Below are positions 56,956-64,000 of a stretch of 64,000 nt of DNA, one piece after another; the first letter of the stretch is position 1, and every line of letters begins with the position of its first letter. The stretch is from Symbiodinium natans (taxonomy: Eukaryota > Sar > Dinophyceae > Suessiales > Symbiodiniaceae). The stretch covers positions 322,571-386,570 of the forward strand of contig CAJNDS010002256.1 in assembly GCA_905221605.1 (NCBI GenBank). The letters are read 5' to 3'. A model generated the notes under the pieces. That model ran no database searches. It was not told where the DNA came from and saw nothing but the letters and a program-made list of their open reading frames with translations. A program made the position numbers and the translations under genes.

Positions 56956-57565
56956 AGAACGTAGGTGTTCTGGCACCATTGGACCATGTCATTGCAGGCG
57001 TGGAGTGGACGGCGGAAGGGGCCCAGTGGGCTGCGCATGCCTCAGTTTTTGTTTAGGCGTCGAGGTGGACCCCGAGGCCCAACCCATGAACCCTAGACTC
57101 TTAGGCTTCCAGAAGCCTAGCACCCATAATTACCCGGAGCTGATGTATATTTGCCCATCCGATTGGTGGTGGAGTCGAGTGCAGGTTACTCGTGATCGTA
57201 TTTGGTCCACGGAGAGGAGCATCTACATGGATGCCCTGTCTCTCGGTGAAGGCCAAACCAGAGTTCGGCGAGTAGCTTCGGGTCCGGTTCCTCCGCAACG
57301 TGAACTCTAAAGGTTCTGAACACGACCTGAAGGTTTCGGATGGAAGAAGTATAATTAGTGTACGCTTGGTTGAGTTTAGTTTCGATGAAGTGTTGGGCTT
57401 CGATTCCCAAACCGAGCCCCCACCCTCATGTAAGAAAACATCTTAATTGTATTCCTCTGGTGCCGGCTCATGTGGGGGTGGGAGGGTTCTAATCAACATT
57501 CGGGGATATTCGGAGTAAGATCTGTGTGAACGTGGAATCAAACATAGAGCTTCCCAGTGCATATT

Positions 57566-57658
57566 CAATGTGTGTGTGTCTGTGCGTGTGTGCGTCTGCG
57601 TGTCTGTATGTCTCTGTGCCCTGTATGTTTGTGTGCCTGCGTGTCGATGTGTCAGTGG
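57566..57658 (+). repeat. TG-rich imperfect microsatellite
   Basis: GTGTGTGTCTGTGCGTGTGT-type stretch with CG and CT interruptions. Confidence 0.85.
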
Positions 57659-58224
57659 GTTTTCCTGCAGTAGTAGCTGTGTAGAGCTGAGCATGAATCA
57701 ACATGAACGTGATGTCGTGGATGATCAGGGGTGGGAGGCACTCAAAAGCTGCTTGAAGCCTAAGCCATGCAACCAAGAATCACAAGCAAGACAGATACCA
57801 TGCACATTGATGTTTGACCAAATGGACTTGCAAGCGTGATTGCCGGCGAACAACTGCTGAATGCATAGCAAGCCCGAATCAGACACATTCTTTGTGGCAG
57901 GCTGGGAGGGAAAATTCCGTGGCCTTGTCCTCGAAGCATTGTGGCCCGTGATGTTCGGCAGCGCGCAGTGGAAACCCACGAAGGCCTTGCCAGTCATGAG
58001 GGATTCAGAGTTTAGGGTTTAGGGTTCAGGAGGCATAATACTCAAAGCATGTCCGTAATTCACCAAAAAACTCGAAAGCTAAGACCATAGTGTCAGCAGG
58101 CGCGAATGTCGAAACAAAAAAAGGCTTATGTTGTGTGAATGCCCTGAAGCCGGCCCTGAATCCTGAAAACCTCTTTCAAGGTGAGTTTGTTATGCTTTGT
58201 TCTGCTTGTCAAGGTTTTGCAACG

Positions 58225-58395
58225 CTGCAGAGGTGAGACTTCGAAACCTGGAGTTTCTTCAGACCCTGGTGCTCAGGTGGATATGATCCCTTCGCAGGCC
58301 GGTCAGGCCTTCAACCGCGCCCGGGCACGGGGCTTGGTGAGGAATTCTGCACGTGAAAGGCTAAGGCGCAGGCAGAAGCCCAGGTGCACGTTTTG
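58225..58395 (+). CDS. Unassigned candidate exon
   Basis: The frame reads DMIPSQAGQAFNRARARGLV then NSARERLRRRQKPR, basic and protein-like. No domain recognised; boundaries uncertain. Confidence 0.3.
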
Positions 58396-59030
58396 TTGTT
58401 GGACCATCTGGCCAAAAGCCATGGAGCGGATACAGACACAAGCATCACCACAAAAACGCCCCATCCGCCTCCAGAATAAGTAGTCCGGGACACGCAGGCG
58501 GTGTGAAAGAAGCTATACTTGAAGAATCTGAAGCTGTGAGTTGTCGACTCCCTCACGCTGTGCAACGTAAAACCCACAAAATGGAGGGCTCCGGCATCCG
58601 GCGCAGACAGATACCTCCCCGGAATCCGGAGATGTTGTAGCAGGGTCAATTCTCCGCCACTCGGAGAGTGGCCTTGACGGCGGGGAACTCGCGTTTCAAA
58701 TTCTGCCCCAGAATAATTGTTGGCGCTTCTGTCAGATTGTGTTTGTTTTCAGAAGTCCCACCCGCAGCGTAGCATTCCCTGATTCACTGATATTCCGATT
58801 TCATACTGTGGGTACTAGCACGGTATGCACAGCCTGTTTGATGATACTGCATGGAGTGCCCAGTCCAACGATGGCTTCTGCGCCTCTGAAACCAGTGGCT
58901 CGCGGAAGCTTCTCTTCAGCAGCGCCCTCAGCATTAGCTCTGCCAACCACCGAAGCATGCTCCCACGGGAATTCGTTTGAGACTACGTGGAGCCGATGCT
59001 ATCTCATGATCTGACGATCGCATTTTTCAG

Positions 59031-59128
59031 CTGGCCTATACTTCCGCAAAGGATCTTCTTGCCAAGGCTGCCAAGACCGCGTGGAGTTCTGCGAAAGGCA
59101 GCGCAAGAGCGGTGCAAGCACAGGCGCG
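59031..59128 (+). CDS. Unassigned exon, Ala/Lys/Ser-rich helix
   Basis: Clean exon signals: TTTTTCAG acceptor ending at 59030 and GTCAGT donor at 59129. It reads LAYTSAKDLLAKAAKTAWSS then AKGSARAVQAQAR, a strongly helical, positively charged segment. No family recognised. Confidence 0.45.
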
Positions 59129-59680
59129 GTCAGTACTGATTCGCTCCCCTCAGCACTTCGACGACCACTAGCTTCGATGTCCTTACAAAGACCATCAAAA
59201 CGCATAGGGATGCATGGTGATTCCACGCTCATTGGCAAAAGCTTTCAAGCACATGGTTGGGTGTAGGTTTATATAATTTGGGGGCTTCTGGCTGTGATTG
59301 CAGTCTGATGGAGCGTAGCTGGTGACAAACCTGGTCACCATACTCAAAAGTTAAGTTCAAATCGTGTTGAAACAGACACTCACGCTTCAACACGTCTCGG
59401 AGATGAGAGTTCGAATGTACTCACGGACAGGATACTCAGAACCAGTGCTCGGTCATCACAACTATGAGTTGGACAAATTGAGGTGAATCACGTTGTTCCA
59501 AAAAAGCCTTGCACAGGCAAACTGTTCGAATCAGAGCGGCTGGGCTTCAAGGCACGTGAGGATTTGCTCGATGCCGGAATGTGGGAGCACGAACAAGTCG
59601 GGATTCCGCATCTGCTTGAGCCCTCAAACCAAGCCCGCCCCTCCCCCCAAAAAACAACAGCACTTGCAACTCTGGAAAAA

Positions 59681-59826
59681 ACCCCCCCCCCCCCCCCCAC
59701 TCGAAACCCTTAAACCCTGAACCCTGAACCCTAAACTTCCAAAAAACTGAAGCAACCCGAAAGAACAACAAATAATCCCCAGAAACCCTGAACCCTGAAC
59801 CCTAAACTTCCAAAAACTGAAGCAAC
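59681..59826 (-). repeat. C run and tandem duplication containing telomere-like units
   Basis: A C run (59681-59699) is followed by a block GAACCCTGAACCCTAAACTT then CCAAAAAACTGAAGCAAC (about 59703-59756), repeated almost exactly at about 59782-59826. A direct tandem duplication of about 76-78 bp. Confidence 0.8.
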
Positions 59827-59929
59827 TCTGGGAAGAGTCGTCGAAGTCAGATCCACGATGCCTCGGACTTCGGGCCCTGGCGGTTGGAGGCGAAGTTGCA
59901 GCCCATCCTTTGGGGTGCGGGGCTCAGGG

Positions 59930-60008
59930 GTTTGGGGTTTGGGGTTTAGGGTTTAGGACTTAGGACTTAGGGTTTAGGGTTTAGGGTTTAGGGTTTAGGG
60001 TTTAGGGA
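59930..60008 (+). repeat. TTTAGGG tract with variant 5' part
   Basis: Five to six clean units at the 3' end, preceded by GGGTTTGGGG and TTAGGACTTAGGAC variants. Confidence 0.87.
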
Positions 60009-60204
60009 AGCCAGTTTTGTTGGGATGTGTGGGTTAGAGGGTCCGTTATCGGTAGGGGAGTTTCTTCAAGCTCACCCCCCGTGTGGGACAGAACAAGTCC
60101 AGAATCTTGAGATCTGTTGGGGCTCGATGCTCGGCGTGTGTACCCTTGGGAAGCACATTACATACAGCATTGCACTGTGCCCCCAGAATTAGCTCTTCTA
60201 CTAC

Positions 60205-60299
60205 TTGCTCAAGAACCCCCCAAAAAATAAAATATTCTTCCTTACTAAGGGTAATTTAGGGATTACTAGTCTTTATGTTTTGGGGGTTTCTTAAGCAAA
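60205..60299. repeat. Family 4 inverted-repeat element
   Basis: Left end TTGCTCAAGAACCCCCCAAA and right end TTTTGGGGGTTTCTTAAGCA are inverted over about 21 bp. AT-rich centre, 95 bp, no coding capacity. Confidence 0.72.
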
Positions 60300-60778
60300 T
60301 AGCAGTCTTGGCTTCCTTGAAGTCACGAGTGCATCACGAGTCGATGTTTACAAGGTTCCGCGACATGGTGGCCCCGTGCCAGCCCCGAGGTGGCTGGTTC
60401 TTTTTGTGTTTTTTTTGTGTGTGCCTTGGGTGGGCAAATAGCCAGTAACTGACACTCCTGGGGGTGTTTCCTATGTTTCAATGGGGACTGAGAGTCGCTT
60501 ATTCAGCTCATTTCAGCGCCAGAGCTTCGGAAAGTAGGGTGGCCAGGGGGCCGGAATTCAAGTTTCGCAATCGGACTGGGCTAGGACTTGGAAGTTAGAG
60601 TTTGGAATCTGGATTTCTTCACCGGATGGACTGCAGACGCCTTGGGGGCCAGCCTGTACACTTCATTGGAACTGACATGGATCCCCAATACTGGAGAGTT
60701 AATCGGGCTTCGAGATTTTCAGTCCCATGCCCTTGCTTTGACTTCGTGGAGCTCTCTGGGTTTGATTTGGTACCTAGA

Positions 60779-60816
60779 CCCTAAACGCTAAACCCTAAAC
60801 TCTAAACTCTAAACCC
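60779..60816 (-). repeat. Degenerate CCCTAAA tract just before an exon
   Basis: CCCTAAACG, CCCTAAA and CTCTAAA units. Confidence 0.7.
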
Positions 60817-60821
60817 GTGCT

Positions 60822-60971
60822 GATGTCGAAGTCTTGTCCGAGCCTAGGGCTTCACACCGAACTCTCGCAGCTTTCGAAACGAGTCCGAAGGCCCAGTCCA
60901 TGCGGAATGTCAGCTTCGACCCAGACATCGTGGAGCTTGATGGTGCCGCAACCCAGACTGGCTTCTGGGGT
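60822..60971 (+). CDS. Unassigned exon
   Basis: The frame reads EVLSEPRASHRTLAAFETSP then KAQSMRNVSFDPDIVELDGA and TQTGFWG, ending at a GTAAGA donor at 60972. Strong coding character. It directly follows a degenerate telomere-like tract. No family recognised. Confidence 0.48.
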
Positions 60972-61054
60972 GTAAGATTTCGGGTTCGGGAGAGGCATTA
61001 ACCGGCATGTGCCATGAGTTTGTGAGGGACTGCATACTCTGCCTTATCTATAGC

Positions 61055-61257
61055 ATAAAATACGCATGTACACAATGAATACATACGTATTTTTAGATGT
61101 GAATTCATCTATTTACTTTTTACATATTTATTTTCTTTCGTTTGTATTTTCATGTTTTATTGACATTTTTATTGTAACTCTAATTTAAACTTTTATTTGC
61201 AGATTTACATATTTACACATTCATATTGCATTGTGTATTTATTCATATTGTGGTACA
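61055..61257. repeat. AT-rich island with TATTTA/ATTTACATA motifs
   Basis: About 200 bp of much higher AT content than the rest, with loose repeats of TTTACATATTTA and TATTTATTTTC. No coding frame. Confidence 0.8.
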
Positions 61258-61296
61258 CAGCAATAGTCCCAAAGTCTAGAGATTGTTTCTTGGCAG

Positions 61297-61415
61297 CTCA
61301 GAGGATTGCTTGGCCTGCGGCGTTCTGACCGCACAGACTTGGCAGCTGTGCGAGCCTCGAGTTGGGGTTGCTCCAAAACTCGTTTCACTGCTGAAGGGGC
61401 CCCTGAAATCCTACT
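61297..61415 (+). CDS. Unassigned candidate exon
   Basis: After GGCAG at 61292-61296 the frame reads LRGLLGLRRSDRTDLAAVRA then CSKTRFTAEGAPEILL. Protein-like; no family recognised. Confidence 0.32.
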
Positions 61416-62003
61416 GTGTAATGTGCCTAGAAGACTACTCTCATGTTGAACAATCTCCCATGGGAGTAATGACACCGGATGAAGCACCTCACTTCCTCAA
61501 ATGTTGAACAGCCCAAGGTAGGGACGCCTGTCGGTGTAACAGGTTTAGTTCACCAGGGCGCTTTTCGGTCGTGGTAGTATGCGAGGGCGATCAGCTCCTG
61601 GCAAGGAACCCACAGAAACGCAGTTCGTTCGCAGGTGCATTTGGGGTGTTGGCATGCGAAGGTTCACACACACTGCTTCTGCTCTTCTGCTGCCTGTCAC
61701 GCTCATACCAGCTAGAGGAGCAAGGCGCTTGTGCCTAGGTGCAGTGGAACATCACGGAGTCTGGCAGCGGCTACGCATTTAGCAGGCCTGCAGTTTCCCA
61801 TGTTGTGGCAGTTCATGCATGATGACTGCCGGCCGTCTTCGAGACTTTGCGGATGTGGACAGGGAGAAGTGCTGTGCAGTGCCTCACCGTCCTTCCTTTC
61901 GCCCTACTAAGAAAGGCTGTGCTTGTAGGCACTAGTTGCTGATTCATGCCCGGTCTGCAGCTACTGGCTTGCCCTAGCAAGCAACAGGCAGCTTCTGGTT
62001 CGC

Positions 62004-62417
62004 ATGGTCATGCCTGTCGTACACCGCTCCAGCAGAAGGAGAGGACATGTGGTGGGACAAGGTTTTCTTGCTGTGCTTGGCCTCGTCGTGATCCTCGTGA
62101 CTCGTATGCAAGGTGCACGAAGTCCAGTCTTCATGGGAGCAAGGCCGACACAATGGAAGCTTGCTGGTGCCCAGCGAGCACGAGGTGCGCATGTGCGGAG
62201 CTCTGTGGTCCGCCTCAAATCGCTTGACTCGGATGACATTGAAAAGCGCCGCGAGTTTGGAAATCAAGTTAGCCGAGACGTTGCGGTGTGGATGGTCCTG
62301 GCATTCGCCACATCTGGTACAGACTTTGCTCCTTACGTTCTTTACGCTGGTGCAGCATCTGTCGCTTTTGCCGTGTGCTACCAGGTGTATTGTGCACAGC
62401 AGAGGGGCTCATCTTGA
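62004..62417 (+). CDS. Small membrane protein with possible plastid presequence
   Basis: Complete frame of 137 codons from ATG 62004 to TGA 62415-62417. A basic start is followed by a hydrophobic segment GFLAVLGLVVILV (residues about 20-32), then PVFMGARP and a basic, acid-poor stretch to about residue 70. This is like the signal peptide plus Phe-containing transit peptide of dinoflagellate plastid proteins. The mature part has a charged segment DSDDIEKRREFGNQVSRD and a second hydrophobic stretch (VWMVLAF, then YVLYAGAASVAFAVCYQVY). A GTGTAT after CYQ could be a donor, so the true C-terminus may differ. I do not recognise the family; plastid targeting is inferred. Confidence 0.5.
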   Translation: MVMPVVHRSSRRRGHVVGQGFLAVLGLVVILVTRMQGARSPVFMGARPTQWKLAGAQRARGAHVRSSVVRLKSLDSDDIEKRREFGNQVSRDVAVWMVLAFATSGTDFAPYVLYAGAASVAFAVCYQVYCAQQRGSS

Positions 62418-62540
62418 CGGAGGCTTTCGAAAAAAGACCCACGCCTCGACCGCCTGGCGAAGGTTGGCAAAGTGCCCCGAAGCAACCAAAGCACTTTCAC
62501 CGCCCTGCGGCGGCCACCATTGTGACAGCAGCAAAGGATT
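62418..62540 (+). CDS. Unassigned candidate exon, Pro-rich
   Basis: A different frame from the preceding gene reads FEKRPTPRPPGEGWQSAPKQ then PKHFHRPAAAT. Coding-looking and on the same strand; possibly a following exon of the 62-kb gene after a splice. Confidence 0.28.
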
Positions 62541-63052
62541 GACATGACCATGCCCCGCTCCGCCTTTGCCTTTACCATGTTGCACTTCTGGCGCACCGCA
62601 GAATCTTCCCAATTCAAGCACAACAAAGGCTTGCAGTCGATGCAGAGCAAAATGCCTCAAGTGAGTGAAGCTATGACAAGCAGAAGAAGAACCCTTCACG
62701 TGCTCACATTGTGCTGCAAAAAGGCGCTTGGCGCTTGCTCATGTCCATTGCAGATTGCATTCACATGGATGTGCGCCAGATAAACTGCGAGGCATCATGC
62801 ATGTCACTCTCTTGCCCGAAGGCTGGACTTTCGAGGGCAGCAGCAGTTCCTGGGCTCCGGGCTCAGCTTGCAGAACGGTGCTCTGGTGCTCTGGCCCTCT
62901 TAGGACAGACTGTGGTTTGATGTTAATTGGTTGTTTTTTGGTTAAGTGCTGGCAATTCGCTTCCTGGTTCCAGGTTGGCATGTGAGCACCTTGTCGTGGA
63001 GCGAGAGGGGGCGCAAGCAAAGCTATCCCCACCACCCTGAACTCTTACCTCC

Positions 63053-63592
63053 GTGATCTTCCGAGTCTCCTTCTCAAAACCCCTGCGCGAAGAAAAGGTT
63101 GCCAGGAAGGGCTGGCACGTCTGTCGCGCCCTCAGCGCACATCAGATGAAGAAGGCTGAATGCATTTCTGAAGGAAACTTCCGATGGTACTTCTGGGCCA
63201 ATTCTCACGAGGGTGGTCGGAATGCTCCTCCTGCATTGCATTTGGTTTGCCAGGGGGGTGCAACTACTGACCCACCTTCGATGTCCTTTCGGGCCGCTTC
63301 GCACACTGTTGCACCCTACAAAAAAAGCACTCGGACCATCGAGAAGACAAAGAACTTAGCATCCTTAAGCCCTAAACCACCTAGAGCCAAGCAGCCAAGC
63401 ATGGATTCGGCCGAGCCCAGGCTCCCAGAGCCATCTTCCTGGCAGTTTATCAAGCTCTTAGATGCTGGGCCGAAAGGGGTTCGGGGATCGTTGGGGTGTT
63501 TTTTTTTCAAATGTGCTAGCAGGAGGGTTTGGGGTGTACCGAGTGTACTGCAAGTGCTGAGTCCTCAGTTTACCCCAAGCCCTAAACCCTAA
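63053..63592 (+). CDS. Unassigned long frame, 179 codons
   Basis: Open frame reading KVARKGWHVCRALSAHQMKK, then GNFRWYFWANSHEGGR, later PSSWQFIKLLDAGPKGVR, ending within a telomere-like tract. The first half looks coding. The last 30 residues are repeat-derived, so the true exon is shorter. No family recognised. Confidence 0.35.
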   Translation: MIFRVSFSKPLREEKVARKGWHVCRALSAHQMKKAECISEGNFRWYFWANSHEGGRNAPPALHLVCQGGATTDPPSMSFRAASHTVAPYKKSTRTIEKTKNLASLSPKPPRAKQPSMDSAEPRLPEPSSWQFIKLLDAGPKGVRGSLGCFFFKCASRRVWGVPSVLQVLSPQFTPSPKP

Positions 63593-63628
63593 ACCCATAA
63601 CCGTATAACCCTAAACTCCAAAACCCCG
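63577..63628 (-). repeat. Short CCCTAAA tract, degenerate
   Basis: CCCTAAA, CCCATAA and ACCCTAAACTCC units. Confidence 0.7.
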
Positions 63629-63696
63629 TTGGCAGCAAAGGGCCAGGAAAGGGCAGGGAGTTCAGGCCAAGCCTTGCCCTCGCTCTTTGAGGCCTT

Positions 63697-63818
63697 AATT
63701 ATACCAAGAACAATAATAATTGCTATTGTTACTCTCATTGCTATTCTTCTTGTTTTTCTTACTATTATGATGATTATCATTATTATTGTGATTATTCTTA
63801 TTACTCTTGTACTGTGGT
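63697..63818. repeat. ATT-rich low-complexity stretch
   Basis: ATTATTGTT, ATTATTATT and CTTATT units; the minus strand reads poly-Asn/Ile and is not a gene. Confidence 0.8.
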
Positions 63819-64000
63819 GACCCGGTGGTGGCAGTACTTCTATGCTGCTGTATCCACCCCCCCCCCACGCTCTCAACAAGACAGATGACTAAGGGATCGT
63901 TTGTCAAGTTAGACAGCTCTCCAAGCCCAGGATGGTTGGATCCAAATGCGACATACGCAGGCGGGTGCACATGGGGGGAGGAGAGCAGTGCAGAGCTGCT

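Noticed and set aside
57443-57776. His/Thr-rich minus-strand frames
   Set aside because: Translations of the TG-rich tract at 57566-57658.

Overview
This is eukaryotic nuclear DNA, most likely from a dinoflagellate of the Symbiodiniaceae type. The evidence is: coding sequence cut into very short exons (often 40-100 bp), introns whose 5' ends are mostly GC and sometimes GT or GA, plant/dinoflagellate-type telomere units (CCCTAAA/TTTAGGG) scattered inside introns and spacers in both orientations, abundant short inverted-repeat elements, and protein fragments resembling lineage-restricted dinoflagellate families. No operons, tRNA, rRNA or CRISPR were seen. Long uninterrupted reading frames are mostly misleading here. 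The genes below were found by joining short conserved exons whose codon phases agree. Every convincing gene lies on the + strand, as expected for dinoflagellate unidirectional gene blocks.

Layout. 0-6.6 kb: telomere-like tracts, a CTA microsatellite and a few unassigned exon candidates. 6.6-11.3 kb (perhaps to 12.3 kb): at least 12 exons of a dinoflagellate family protein (NPTGRYKL, ISHQIF, GVPRSW signatures; DUF4476-like). 12.9-18.6 kb: exons of several PDZ modules. 20.0-23.8 kb: EF-hand exons. 26.0-28.7 kb: a nearly complete PDZ domain plus parts of at least one more. 31.7-34.1 kb: coding-looking exons, one EF-hand-like. 35.5-36.5 kb: a KCTD/BTB-like fragment. 38.96-48.77 kb: a DEFH-box (HrpB-like) helicase in at least 14 exons covering motifs I, Ia, II, III, IV and V. 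Its intron of about 6 kb holds an intronless 374-codon glycosyltransferase-like gene. 51.8-54.0 kb: exons of a DUF3431 protein. 58-63.6 kb: unassigned exons and a small membrane protein with a possible plastid presequence (62.0 kb).

Between and inside the genes lie at least four families of short terminal-inverted-repeat elements (about 65-150 bp). One family (GGGGGTTTC ends, 4-bp target duplication) has six copies, and two of them end only 4-20 bases before a splice acceptor, so they behave like introners. The least described features are this element family, its possible link to the telomere-like tracts, and the strong excess of GC-AG introns. Assignments to families are from memory of conserved motifs; no search was run.
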